DNA of 64,000 nt from Arthrobacter_B citreus (GCF_042429235.1 NZ_JBHMBA010000007.1); one strand, 5' to 3'. Shown: positions 7,624 to 16,440, counted from the first letter of the stretch. The notes: generated by a model not told the origin, from the sequence alone. Numbers and translations: made by a program.

Positions 7624-9111
7624 CCTGGCTCTGTTGCCCGGACAACACGGAGGGGCCGGCCTGGATCCGGGCAAGGGCGGTGCGGTGGATCGGTAGACAT
7701 GTCCGGTGGGCGTGAGTGTTTCCACCGTATGGATGACCGGAGGCGTATGGATGGCCGGAGGACCGTTCGGAACAACAGCCTTCGGAGCCGGAGACTCAAT
7801 GGGCGGTGTTGGTGGTCCGTCAAGGGTGCGTGTGGTCCAACCCGGTGCTTCCTTGGCCTGGTTGCAGGCCTCGCATAAGCCCTGGATGTTCTCTGCACTG
7901 GTGGTTCCGCCGGCCCGGACCGGGCGGATGTGGTCAAAGTGCCGGATCGGAGCACCGCACCACGGCATCCGGCATACCTGGTCTCTGGCCGCGATGAACC
8001 GGGCCAAGCCCTCGGGCACCAGCCGGGCACGGGAATCCACGCCCACCAGCTGTCCGGTGGATGGTGCCGTGTAAAGCCGCCGCAACCAGATGCGTGCTGA
8101 TTTGTCCGGGTCGGCCGGCTTTCCCGAAGGTTTAACCGGGTCCGCGGGCATCCCCAAGGCTGTGTTCCGGGAAGCTGCGCCGCTGGCGGTTGAGTTCCGG
8201 CGGATCAGGTCCCGTGCCGTTTGTGCGGGCAGCATCCCGTAGCCGGGCAGCACGGCCGGTTCCGCGGTTCCGGCCAGCAGGGCCCGGTCCGTCATGATCA
8301 GCTGCACCTCGATCCGCACATCCTCGGCCCTGACTTGTCCGGTGGTGCGTTCCACCAGGGTGTCGGCCATGATCTGGCCCTTGGTCCGCGGGTCCCCGGC
8401 AGCGCGGAGCCGGTCCGCTTCCCGGGTCAGCGCCGCATACACTCCCACGCCCTGGCCCACGGGCAGCAGTGCGGTCAGATAGGTCATGGTGTCCGGTGCT
8501 GGACGGCAGGACACAAACCGCTCCGAGACGGCATGCGCGGCACGGTTGACCACGGCGTGCGGATCCATGGCGTAGGACAGGGTCTTGATTTTGGCGATCA
8601 GCGCCCGGTCCCCGAGCTGCTCGAGCTCATCCAGGTTCCCGGCAATGACTTCGTCAACCTTCTGCCGGTCCGTCAGGGACAGGCACGCGGTCTCCCGGAC
8701 CAACAGGGTGGCCCGCCATTCGCTGATCACTCCGAGGGTCAAGGCGTGCAGGGTGTGGGGCATTTCTCGGGTCAGGATCCGTGCCAGACCCAGCAGCCGG
8801 GTTCCGCGGTGCGGGGACTCGCGGCGGGCGAACCCGATTTGGGCTCCGACACCTTTGCCGAGCTGGTCGGCTTTCACTCCGGCTGCCGCTTGGGAGCGCC
8901 GGGTCATTGCGTCGAAGATTGCCGTTGCCCGGGCCTGGGCTGCCGAGGCGGCTGCCTTGAGTTCCTCCAACGCCCGAATGGAATCAATCAACCCGGCCAG
9001 CAGCGCAGCTTCTGCCGCAACGGGCTTCCCGGAACAGCCGGCAGGGGCGAGTCCGGAGGCCTTGGCGCCCTCCGGGTTGTGCTCCGTGCTGTCCTTCTTG
9101 ACCCCGTACAT
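7615..9111 (-). CDS. DUF222 domain protein with C-terminal HNH endonuclease motif
   Basis: A 498-residue protein of the DUF222-HNH (13E12 repeat-like) group, which is abundant in actinobacteria. The central part is the long helical DUF222 region. The C-terminus has the zinc-binding HNH site: CRMPWCGAP, then HFDHIRPVRAGGTT, then LCEACNQAKEAPGW. The cysteine pairs and HxH are intact, so nuclease activity is plausible. These genes are often present in several copies and may be mobile; no flanking repeats or partner genes show that here. It is followed downstream by the small gene of the opposite strand. Confidence 0.88.
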   Translation of the reverse strand: MYGVKKDSTEHNPEGAKASGLAPAGCSGKPVAAEAALLAGLIDSIRALEELKAAASAAQARATAIFDAMTRRSQAAAGVKADQLGKGVGAQIGFARRESPHRGTRLLGLARILTREMPHTLHALTLGVISEWRATLLVRETACLSLTDRQKVDEVIAGNLDELEQLGDRALIAKIKTLSYAMDPHAVVNRAAHAVSERFVSCRPAPDTMTYLTALLPVGQGVGVYAALTREADRLRAAGDPRTKGQIMADTLVERTTGQVRAEDVRIEVQLIMTDRALLAGTAEPAVLPGYGMLPAQTARDLIRRNSTASGAASRNTALGMPADPVKPSGKPADPDKSARIWLRRLYTAPSTGQLVGVDSRARLVPEGLARFIAARDQVCRMPWCGAPIRHFDHIRPVRAGGTTSAENIQGLCEACNQAKEAPGWTTRTLDGPPTPPIESPAPKAVVPNGPPAIHTPPVIHTVETLTPTGHVYRSTAPPLPGSRPAPPCCPGNRARSG

Positions 9112-9235
9112 GTGTTCTATTTTATGTGATTCAGCCCACCAGATGGCCGGTCATGGGCAAAAGTGCCTACCGGACTTCTCTTAGTAATTACTCGCGTAAT
9201 GGCTGCCGTGCGCACTCGAGGAGCTCGCTGCCAAT

Positions 9236-9280
9236 AGCCGGCAACGCCAGTCCGCCTGGGGCATTCGGGCGTTGCCGGCT
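9236..9280 (-). terminator. Hairpin downstream of the DUF4352-like lipoprotein gene
   Basis: A perfect 13-bp inverted repeat (9236-9248 with 9268-9280) with a 19-base loop starts 17 bases after the stop codon at 9297. The sequence after it on the minus strand is only weakly T-rich, so it may be a terminator or an mRNA-stabilising hairpin. Confidence 0.6.
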
Positions 9281-9296
9281 TCTGGCCAGTGCAGTT

Positions 9297-9911
9297 CTAC
9301 TGGCCAACCTGAATCCGCGCTGCTTCCTGCAGCAGTGGGTTGGTCACCGTCACTGTGGCAACCCCAGGGGCCATATCGAAGGCGACGTAGCCGCGGGACT
9401 TGTCGCCCGGCAGGACCTCGCCGGAACCCAGCTGACCGTCGGCAAACAGGTACATTTCGCCGGCCCTGCCATCGGCGTCCTTAGCGTTGAAGTACAACGG
9501 ATTAGCGGAGGTAACACCTTTTTCGGTTTCCCACAGAACATCCAGCAGCAGGAACCCGCCATTCTGTGCAGCGGGAGCGAAGGACTCAGCGCTGACGGTG
9601 TCCGTGAACTCCGCAGAAACAACCGTGATCCTAGCGGTATTTCCACCACCCATGTCGGCGGTGAATGGAACGCCGACGGCCGGGCCCGCAGGCGCCGATG
9701 TTGCTTCGGCAACCGGTGCCTCACTTGCTCCGGCGCTGGGGGTAGTCACGACATCCTGGTTGGCATCCCCCGTCGAGCTGTCTGACCCACAGGACCCAAG
9801 AGTGATTCCGAGGACCAGCACAGCGGCCGGAACGACAAACCGCTTCTTCTTGAAGATGGGGGTGCGGGGCATACGGGCCTCATTTTCGGGGTTGGACAAT
9901 TTCTTGCTCAT
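9297..9911 (-). CDS. Secreted lipoprotein with DUF4352-like domain
   Basis: A 204-residue lipoprotein. KKKRFVV and a hydrophobic stretch lead to the lipobox LGSC (Cys41). A Ser/Ala/Pro-rich linker follows, then a beta-rich domain with ITVVSAEFTDTVS and GGFLLLDVLWETEKG that resembles DUF4352/telomeric-repeat-like immunoglobulin folds. The ATG at 9911 has AAAGGA at good spacing. It is the last of three consecutive genes for surface or exported proteins. The function is unknown. Confidence 0.82.
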   Translation of the reverse strand: MSKKLSNPENEARMPRTPIFKKKRFVVPAAVLVLGITLGSCGSDSSTGDANQDVVTTPSAGASEAPVAEATSAPAGPAVGVPFTADMGGGNTARITVVSAEFTDTVSAESFAPAAQNGGFLLLDVLWETEKGVTSANPLYFNAKDADGRAGEMYLFADGQLGSGEVLPGDKSRGYVAFDMAPGVATVTVTNPLLQEAARIQVGQ

Positions 9912-9962
9912 TGGATTTCCTTTCAGAAGAGATGAATTATTCGAAGGATCTGGGGCAGACGC

Positions 9963-10676
9963 TTACTGCTTCTCCCATGTACCGCAGCGGGCTGATTTGA
10001 AGTCCTGGCCATCGGCCAACGTGACTACGGGGTGGCCGCCGCCGGGAATGTCGTTTTCGAGGATGTCCGCACCGTTGGAGCCGCTGCGGTAAATCCCCCA
10101 GTAACAGTTGGACCCGACGGGCTGTGACGTGCGGTATGTGCCGGGCGCAATATCAGGTCCCACCACCCAGGTCCCGTCGCCCACGGTGTTGGCAGCCTTG
10201 GTCTTTTCAGCTCCGGTTACCGCTTCTTCTCGGACTTTGACTGCTTGTTCCGCTGCTTTGACCTTCTCCTCCGCGGTGGCGGCGGCAGCTTCCCGCTTCT
10301 CGACGTCGGTTTCCCGTTTACGGATGCCGCCCGCCATAACGTCATAGTCTTTTTGAAGCGCTTCGTAGTCCGACGTGAGCTCTGTCAGTTCCGATTCGGC
10401 TGCCGTCTTTGAGGCTTCAACTGCTGCGTACTCTTCGCTGCCGGTTGGGTCCACCAGGGCAGCTCCGGCCACGGCACCCCCGGAAAGGAGCACGACGCCG
10501 GTCAAGGCCAACGCCCAGGCCTTGCCTTTGCGCTTCTTTGTGGATCGGCCGCTAAGGGCGGACTCCGCCCCTGCCGGCTCCGCATTCTCCGGCGGCGCGG
10601 GCGGTGCTGCTGAATATGGTCCTTCGACGACACCAATCGCGTCCGTGTCTCGACCCACCTCTGGCTTATCGGTCAT
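9963..10676 (-). CDS. Membrane-anchored coiled-coil protein of unknown function
   Basis: A 237-residue protein with a Pro/Ala-rich cytosolic N-terminus, KKRKGKAW before a single membrane helix, an alpha-helical coiled-coil region rich in Glu, Lys and Ala (about residues 80-150), and a C-terminal extracytoplasmic domain marked by GTWVVGPDIAPGTYRT and NCYWGIYRSG. This C-terminal domain recurs in exported actinobacterial proteins of unknown role. The ATG at 10676 follows AGGAG, and the upstream gene's stop codon lies inside this ribosome-binding region, so the two genes are coupled. Confidence 0.8.
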   Translation of the reverse strand: MTDKPEVGRDTDAIGVVEGPYSAAPPAPPENAEPAGAESALSGRSTKKRKGKAWALALTGVVLLSGGAVAGAALVDPTGSEEYAAVEASKTAAESELTELTSDYEALQKDYDVMAGGIRKRETDVEKREAAAATAEEKVKAAEQAVKVREEAVTGAEKTKAANTVGDGTWVVGPDIAPGTYRTSQPVGSNCYWGIYRSGSNGADILENDIPGGGHPVVTLADGQDFKSARCGTWEKQ

Positions 10677-10686
10677 GGCGCTGCTC

Positions 10687-11331
10687 CTAGTTGTCCGCAA
10701 TTTCAATGACTATGTTGAGACCGCTGTCGGGGTGGTAGCCCCAGGAAGCAGTGAACTTGTCCCAGTCCGCACTCTGCCGTCCGTCCAGGGCCCGGGTTGT
10801 CCCGATCCGGGTTTCCACGCTGTCGGGAACCTCCAGCTCAGCAAGCACGCAGGAGATATCTGCGTATTCAGCGCCGGCCGAGTCCTCACCTTCGCTGCTC
10901 ATGGAGATCGATTGCCCGTTGTCGCCGAGGTCAATGCCGAAGGTCTCCAGAACACTGCACGCCTCAGCTGCGGCTTCAATGGCATTGGACGTGAAGGGAA
11001 GGTTGATTTGTCCCAGTCCAATTCCCACAAGCACACCGATGCCGAGACCTGCGGCCCCGAATACCAGGTGCCTGCGGCTGGAGCGCGTCGGAGTTGTCTC
11101 CGGTCCGCTGTTGGAGGCAGCCACATCCTGGCCAACGGGTGGAGCAGGAGGTGCCGGCGGAACATTCTGCCGGCGGCCTTCGGACGGTGTTGTGCTCATC
11201 GATCCCGCTGTTTTGGCTTCAGGTGTCACCGGAGGCCAGATACCCGGTGACCCTGACGCGGGCGATGACTGGCCGCCCTGGGGCTTGGCTGTATTCAGCG
11301 GTATTTCGCCGGCTTCTCGATGCTGGGACAT
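10687..11331 (-). CDS. Membrane-anchored protein with Pro-rich N-terminus, unknown function
   Basis: A 214-residue protein: a Pro/Gly/Ser-rich cytosolic segment of about 90 residues (PPAPPAPPVG), a basic stretch SSRRH, one glycine-rich membrane helix (GAAGLGIGVLVGIGLG), and an extracytoplasmic C-terminal part with two cysteines. The ATG at 11331 was chosen because AGGAGA stands eight bases before it; upstream codons fall in the predicted leader hairpin. First gene of the three-gene exported-protein cluster. No family was recognised. Confidence 0.78.
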   Translation of the reverse strand: MSQHREAGEIPLNTAKPQGGQSSPASGSPGIWPPVTPEAKTAGSMSTTPSEGRRQNVPPAPPAPPVGQDVAASNSGPETTPTRSSRRHLVFGAAGLGIGVLVGIGLGQINLPFTSNAIEAAAEACSVLETFGIDLGDNGQSISMSSEGEDSAGAEYADISCVLAELEVPDSVETRIGTTRALDGRQSADWDKFTASWGYHPDSGLNIVIEIADN

Positions 11332-11360
11332 GACTTCTTCTCCTGATGGACAACAAATAA

Positions 11361-11431
11361 GCGTTGGATGCGAAGCGGAAGCCGTTCCCCCCACTAACGT
11401 GCAACGGCTTCCGCTCCAGCAGAACCAACGC
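11361..11431 (-). promoter_or_regulatory. Long hairpin in the leader of the exported-protein cluster
   Basis: Two nested perfect arms, AGCGGAAGCCGTT (11374-11386) with its complement at 11403-11415, and GCGTTGG (11361-11367) with CCAACGC (11425-11431), form a large stem. On the minus strand it ends 30 bases before the start codon at 11331 and is followed by TTATTTGTTG, like an attenuator terminator in a 5' leader. Confidence 0.55.
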
Positions 11432-11470
11432 CTGGCGTTTGTCCTGCCCTATGAACCTAGGCTGGCTTGG

Positions 11471-11510
11471 TTGAGATTGCGGCAAGGAATCGTGATAACC
11501 CCCCTTATCA
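11471..11510 (+). promoter_or_regulatory. Promoter and overlapping operator of the hsd operon
   Basis: TTGAGA (11471-11476), a 17-base spacer and GATAAC (11494-11499) form a sigma-70-like promoter about 90 bases before the first hsd gene. A palindrome TGATAA-N6-TTATCA (11493-11510) covers the -10 box and could bind a repressor, for example the HTH protein encoded first in the operon. Confidence 0.45.
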
Positions 11511-11591
11511 GGGTCAGCCGCCCAAAAATCACCGTATGAACTACGCTGATGAGATCGAGAGCACATATGTATTTCCGGGAAAGGAGCAGCG

Positions 11592-13664
11592 ATGATTCGT
11601 CCAGACGACCAATTGCTGATCTCTTTGCCGGATATAGCGCTTCTCGCCAGGGTTAGACGCCCAGTCGTGAGCATGTGGAGATCCCGCACCAAGGAATCCC
11701 CGCACCCGTTTCCCCAGCCCCAGCAAAACGCTCGGGGACAGGACCTCTTCGATGCCTTTGAGGTGGCCCGGTGGCTTGTTGACACCGGTCATGGAAATAA
11801 CCGCCAGGCGCTCGACGACGTCGCCTCCTTCACCGCAGTGACAGGCGTAGCGGCCCAGGGCGAGGACCTGTTCAATGCACTCACCGCGCTACTCGCCCTC
11901 CGGGTCCTCTCCGGCACTCAGCTCACCGGCTTGGACAGTGCAGATCTGCTGGACGCAGCGGACGATCAGGATCCGGATAACGTACTCCTCTACAGCGAAC
12001 TCGAACACGTCAAGCCTGATCTCGGGGCACTGGCCCGCTACGCTGATCTGCTGGTGGACGGCGCCTATCACCCGGCGGCGGCGTTCGAGAAGCTCATGAC
12101 CGACCGGTTCCGGGCCGGGCTGCGGCAGCACGCCGGTATCGCGCTGGCCGATCAAGCAACGGAGATGGTCGCAGCCATCGCCGCTGAACTGGCCGCCGGC
12201 CTGCCGGAAACACCGGTCTTCGCCGACCCTACCAACGGCGGCAGCGATCTCCTGATGGCGGTGGCTCGACGGATGGGCGATGCTGAGGATGTTGTCCTCA
12301 TGACCGGATCGAACGACGACGGCGACGCCCGGCTGGCACGCCGTCGGCTCTGTGTACACGGAGTCGGCCGAGGACAGCTGGATGTCGACGCGAACGGCGA
12401 GTTTTCGCTCTCCTGCCCAGCCGTCCTCGTGGCCCAGTACCCGGCTCCCGGCACTCCGGTGATGGACGCGCTGCAGATGCTGTCAGCGGTGGAGCACATT
12501 CAACTGCAGATGGGTGAAGATCAACGTGCCGTCATCATCGCGCCGGCCGTCGCCCTGACTGAGCCGCTGCGGGGCGAGGCCGAAAACGTCCGCTCCGATC
12601 TCCTGCGCTCCGGAAGGCTCCGCGCCGTGGTGAAACTGCCCCAGGGATTGCTCCTCAGCAAATCCCGGCAGGCGCTGGCACTGTGGGTACTGGGTCCTGC
12701 CCACCGCTCCGTTGAAGACACGGCGAAGTGGACTATGGTCGCTGATCTGGGCAGCGCCCATCTTTCACAGGATGTAGTGCAGGATCTGGTGGGCGATATT
12801 TCGGCCGCGATGGGAACGCTGGCGCAGATCCGGGCTCACTCGTTCCGCTTTGCACATCTGTCCCTTACCCGTGTTCTGCTCGCCTCGCGGGGTTCGCTCG
12901 TCGGGGCAGCAATGGCCTCAAGTGGCCGCAAAAAACTTGCTGGCCCCGAAGCAGCGCTGCGGGCAGATGACCTGCTAGCCCAACTGAACACTCCGACCGC
13001 GCCCGACCTCCTCGACCGCTATTCGGTCGAGTCTGTGTCGGACCACCGGGCTGTCGCTCCCCTGACGGGAGCCACGGCGGGAAAGTCATCACCGATCCAG
13101 GACCTGCTGGCTTCCAAACGGCTGATGTACCGGCAGGGACACCGGCTGGATCCGGAGCATTTGGCCCGGGACCGGGGCGTCAGGGTGATCGGTCCGGAGG
13201 AAGTCTTCGGCACCCTGACCATGGGATCCCGGAGCATCGACCTCCTCGTGCTGGCGGATGCCTATCCGGCTGCACGCGTCACCGAACCCGGGGACGTGGT
13301 GTTCTGTACCAGCCCCCGGCCTGCCGCCGTCGTCGATACGGAGGGATCCGCCGTCGTGCTCTACCCGGCGCGCGTCCTACGCATTGACCGGACCAACGAC
13401 GGCGGGCTGCATCCGCACGTCCTGGCAGCGGATATCAATGCCGTGCCCTCCGGGGACGGCAGCTGGAAGCGGTGGCCCGTGCGCCGGATGGACCAGGGGC
13501 AGGAGATGCTCACCGCGGTCCTGACCGAGCTGGCGCAACAGCGTGACGCCGCCCGCAAACGGCTCCAACAGCTCGAGGAACTCACTACGCTGGTCTTGGA
13601 CGGCGTAGCCGGAGGAACCCTCACCGTGACAAACACTTACGCCGCAATGGAAGGAAACAGCTAG
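11592..13664 (+). CDS. HTH protein with degenerate N-6 DNA methylase core and HsdS-like tail
   Basis: A 690-residue protein placed directly before hsdM and sharing one base with it (TAGTG). Residues 1-70 look like a DNA-binding domain (SLPDIALLARVRRPVVSMWR, then DLFDAFEVARWL). Residues 200-370 keep the outline of an HsdM catalytic domain, but motif I reads DPTNGGSDLL instead of DPxxGSG and the NPPF/Y motif is replaced by AQYPAPG; the late motif VVKLPQGLLL is kept. The last 200 residues resemble a target-recognition domain and end in a coiled coil (QQRDAARKRLQQLEELTTLV) like that of HsdS. The start has AAAGGAG. It may be an inactive methylase that serves as an accessory specificity or regulatory subunit. 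Unusual for a type I operon. Confidence 0.8.
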   Translation: MIRPDDQLLISLPDIALLARVRRPVVSMWRSRTKESPHPFPQPQQNARGQDLFDAFEVARWLVDTGHGNNRQALDDVASFTAVTGVAAQGEDLFNALTALLALRVLSGTQLTGLDSADLLDAADDQDPDNVLLYSELEHVKPDLGALARYADLLVDGAYHPAAAFEKLMTDRFRAGLRQHAGIALADQATEMVAAIAAELAAGLPETPVFADPTNGGSDLLMAVARRMGDAEDVVLMTGSNDDGDARLARRRLCVHGVGRGQLDVDANGEFSLSCPAVLVAQYPAPGTPVMDALQMLSAVEHIQLQMGEDQRAVIIAPAVALTEPLRGEAENVRSDLLRSGRLRAVVKLPQGLLLSKSRQALALWVLGPAHRSVEDTAKWTMVADLGSAHLSQDVVQDLVGDISAAMGTLAQIRAHSFRFAHLSLTRVLLASRGSLVGAAMASSGRKKLAGPEAALRADDLLAQLNTPTAPDLLDRYSVESVSDHRAVAPLTGATAGKSSPIQDLLASKRLMYRQGHRLDPEHLARDRGVRVIGPEEVFGTLTMGSRSIDLLVLADAYPAARVTEPGDVVFCTSPRPAAVVDTEGSAVVLYPARVLRIDRTNDGGLHPHVLAADINAVPSGDGSWKRWPVRRMDQGQEMLTAVLTELAQQRDAARKRLQQLEELTTLVLDGVAGGTLTVTNTYAAMEGNS

Positions 13665-15280
13665 TGCCCCCGAAGACAAAGGTGGCGGCCGCGCCGTCAA
13701 CCATGAAGGAACTCAAGGACACGCTCTGGAAGGCCGCTGACAAACTGCGCGGATCCATGGACGCGTCCCAGTACAAGGACGTGATCCTGGGACTGGTGTT
13801 CCTGAAGTACGTCTCCGACGCGTTCGACGAGCGCCGGGCCCAGATTCATGCCGAGCTGGAAGCGGACGGCATGAACGAGGACCAGATTGCCCAGTTCATC
13901 GACGACGTGGACGAGTACACCGGCCGCGGCGTCTTCTGGGTTCCGGCCCGCGCCCGCTGGCAGTACCTGGCCGAAAATGCCAAGGGAACGCAGGCCTCCG
14001 CAGATGCCCCGGCGAAGTCCATCGGCGAACTGATCGATGACGCAATGACGCTCATCATGGGTGCCAACCACACCCTGGCCGCCACGCTGCCCACGATTTA
14101 CAACCGGGACAACGTGGACCAGCGCCGCCTCGGGGAATTGCTGGATCTGCTGAACTCCGCCCGCTTCACCGGCGACGGCGCCAAGAAGGCCCGCGACCTG
14201 CTCGGCGAAGTCTATGAATACTTCCTGGAGAAATTCGCCCGCGCCGAAGGCAAGCGGGGCGGGGAGTTCTACACTCCCGCCGGCGTTGTCCGCGTGCTGG
14301 TGGAGGTCCTCGAACCGGACCACGGCCGCGTTTACGACCCGTGCTGCGGCTCCGGCGGCATGTTTGTGCAGACCGAGAAGTTCCTCGAAGCCCACAACAA
14401 GGAGGGCTCAGACATCTCGGTGTACGGGCAGGAATTGAACGAGCGCACCTGGCGGATGGCCAAGATGAACCTGGCCATCCACGGGCTCAACGGCAACCTT
14501 GCCTCCCGCTGGGGCGACACTTTTGCGCGGGACCAGCACCCGGAGATGGAAGCCGACTATGTGCTGGCCAACCCGCCGTTCAACATCAAAGACTGGGCGC
14601 GCTCCGAGTCTGATCCGCGCTGGAAGTACGGTGTCCCGCCGGCCAACAATGCCAACTACGCCTGGATCCAGCACATCATTTCCAAGCTCGCTCCGGGCGG
14701 CAAGGCCGGTGTGGTCATGGCTAATGGTTCCATGTCCTCCAACTCCGGCGGCGAGGGCCAGATCCGTGCCCAGCTGGTGGAGGCGGACTTGGTCTCCTGC
14801 ATGATCGCCCTGCCCACCCAGCTGTTCCGCAGCACCGGCATTCCGGTCTGCACGTGGTTCTTCGCCAAGGACAAGACTGCAGGCCCTAACGGTTCCATCG
14901 ACCGCTCCGGCCAGGTGCTGTTCATTGACGCCCGCAACCTGGGCTACATGGTGGACCGTGCCGAGCGCGCCCTGTCCGACGACGACATCAACAAGATCGC
15001 CAACACTTTCCGCGCCTGGCGCGGCAAGTCGTCCGCTGTTGAGGGCGGTCTCGAGTACGACGATGAGCCCGGCTTCTGCTATTCAGCCACTTTGGAGGAG
15101 ATCAAGGCTGCCGACTACGCCCTGACGCCGGGCCGGTACGTGGGTGCTGCCGCGATTGAGGATGACGGCGAGCCGATCGAAGAGAAGATTGCGCGGTTGA
15201 AGAAGGAACTGTTCGAGCAGTTCGAGGAGTCCGACCGGATGGCCAAGGTTGTGCGCGAACAGTTGGGACGGATCTCGTGA
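13664..15280 (+). CDS. hsdM: Type I restriction-modification system methyltransferase subunit
   Basis: A 538-residue N6-adenine methyltransferase subunit. The N-terminal helical domain (KELKDTLWKAADKLRGS, LKYVSDAF) precedes GGEFYTP; the SAM-binding motif DPCCGSGGMF is at residues 225-234 and the catalytic NPPF at 303-306, all intact. It methylates adenine in the bipartite target together with HsdS and is required for restriction with HsdR. The GTG start overlaps the preceding stop by one base, and the stop overlaps the hsdS start by four, so all are translated as one operon. Confidence 0.96.
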   Translation: MPPKTKVAAAPSTMKELKDTLWKAADKLRGSMDASQYKDVILGLVFLKYVSDAFDERRAQIHAELEADGMNEDQIAQFIDDVDEYTGRGVFWVPARARWQYLAENAKGTQASADAPAKSIGELIDDAMTLIMGANHTLAATLPTIYNRDNVDQRRLGELLDLLNSARFTGDGAKKARDLLGEVYEYFLEKFARAEGKRGGEFYTPAGVVRVLVEVLEPDHGRVYDPCCGSGGMFVQTEKFLEAHNKEGSDISVYGQELNERTWRMAKMNLAIHGLNGNLASRWGDTFARDQHPEMEADYVLANPPFNIKDWARSESDPRWKYGVPPANNANYAWIQHIISKLAPGGKAGVVMANGSMSSNSGGEGQIRAQLVEADLVSCMIALPTQLFRSTGIPVCTWFFAKDKTAGPNGSIDRSGQVLFIDARNLGYMVDRAERALSDDDINKIANTFRAWRGKSSAVEGGLEYDDEPGFCYSATLEEIKAADYALTPGRYVGAAAIEDDGEPIEEKIARLKKELFEQFEESDRMAKVVREQLGRIS

Positions 15281-16440
15281 CTGATCAGACGTGCCTGAAG
15301 GACTACCTCAGTTTTAGGAACGGTAAAACTTCGCCCGCGCGATCAAATCAAGGAACGTTCCCGGTCTACGGGTCCAACGGGCAGATTGGTTATGCAGAGG
15401 AGAGCAACGCTTCCGGACCCCTCATAGTAATTGGGCGCGTGGGCTCATACTGCGGAAGTCTGTACTATTCTGGCGAGGACGCGTGGGTTACGGATAACGC
15501 GATCGTCTGCACTCCTATCGGTAGTACCGACGCCCGCTACTGGTACTACGCACTTCAGACACTCGACTTGAATGGCAGAAGTTCAGGGTCTGGCCAACCA
15601 CTCCTTAACCAGGGTGTTCTCGGTTCGATTCCGTTTGGTGCACCAGAGAAACAAGAACGAATGGCGATCGCGGAGGTGCTGGGGGCCCTCGACGACAAGA
15701 TCGCTGCCAACACCAAGCTCGTGCACGGTTTAGATGAACTCTTTAGTGCGCATTGGCAAGCACTTAGCCAACCCGAGTCCGGGACTCAGTGCCGTTTGAA
15801 CTCTCTAGTGGCAGACATCTTCGCGGGCGATTGGGGCTCCAGCGAGAAGACGGCAACCCACCCTGAGGAGGTGCTCTGCATACGGGGCGCCGATTTACCT
15901 TCCCTGCAGACTTCCGGCAGCGGCAAAATGCCTATCAGGTTCCTGAAACCTACCAGCCTAAAGCGGCGGGAACTTCACGTTGGCGACATAGTCATGGAGG
16001 CTTCTGGCGGTAGTCCGACTCAGTCCACGGGTAGGGCTGCCTTGATTACAGACTCATTGCTATCCCGCTTCGACGTGCCCCTTAGTAGCTCGAACTTTTG
16101 CAAAGCTTTGCGTATGAAGGATTCGAAGAACGCCTTCTTGGTTTATGGACACCTTAGAAATAGTTGGGAAAGAGGCGAGTTCTTTCAGTATGAGAACGGT
16201 ACAACAGGTATCAAAAACCTGGCTCTAACCAACTACTTCAATGACAAAGAGATCCGGCTGCCGGACGATCACCGGCTTCAAAGCTTCAATGATCTCTCAG
16301 TCGAAATCTTCAAAAAGATGCAGGCGGCTGGGCAAGAATCAGATATCCTCGCCGTCACCCGCGACGCACTGCTGCCGCAGCTGATGTCCGGGAAACTGCG
16401 AGTTCGAGATATTGAAAACACCATGGGGGAAATGGTCTAA
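15277..16440 (+). CDS. hsdS: Type I restriction-modification system specificity subunit
   Basis: A 387-residue HsdS with two target-recognition domains, about residues 1-130 and 175-340. Each is followed by the conserved helical spacer (QERMAIAEVLGALDDKIAANTKL in the middle, shortened here to its key residues EVLGALDDKI, and LLPQLMSGKLRV at the end). It chooses the two half-sites bound by the HsdM2S complex. The GTG start overlaps hsdM by four bases and hsdR begins right after its stop. The gene is clearly richer in A+T than its neighbours (29/60 and 26/60 G+C in two blocks counted, against 42/60 in an hsdM block), a sign of exchange of recognition domains. Confidence 0.93.
   Translation: MTDQTCLKDYLSFRNGKTSPARSNQGTFPVYGSNGQIGYAEESNASGPLIVIGRVGSYCGSLYYSGEDAWVTDNAIVCTPIGSTDARYWYYALQTLDLNGRSSGSGQPLLNQGVLGSIPFGAPEKQERMAIAEVLGALDDKIAANTKLVHGLDELFSAHWQALSQPESGTQCRLNSLVADIFAGDWGSSEKTATHPEEVLCIRGADLPSLQTSGSGKMPIRFLKPTSLKRRELHVGDIVMEASGGSPTQSTGRAALITDSLLSRFDVPLSSSNFCKALRMKDSKNAFLVYGHLRNSWERGEFFQYENGTTGIKNLALTNYFNDKEIRLPDDHRLQSFNDLSVEIFKKMQAAGQESDILAVTRDALLPQLMSGKLRVRDIENTMGEMV

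Noticed and set aside
7615..9111. DUF222-HNH gene as a mobile element
   Set aside because: No terminal repeats, target duplication or reverse transcriptase/recombinase nearby, so only a gene is claimed.
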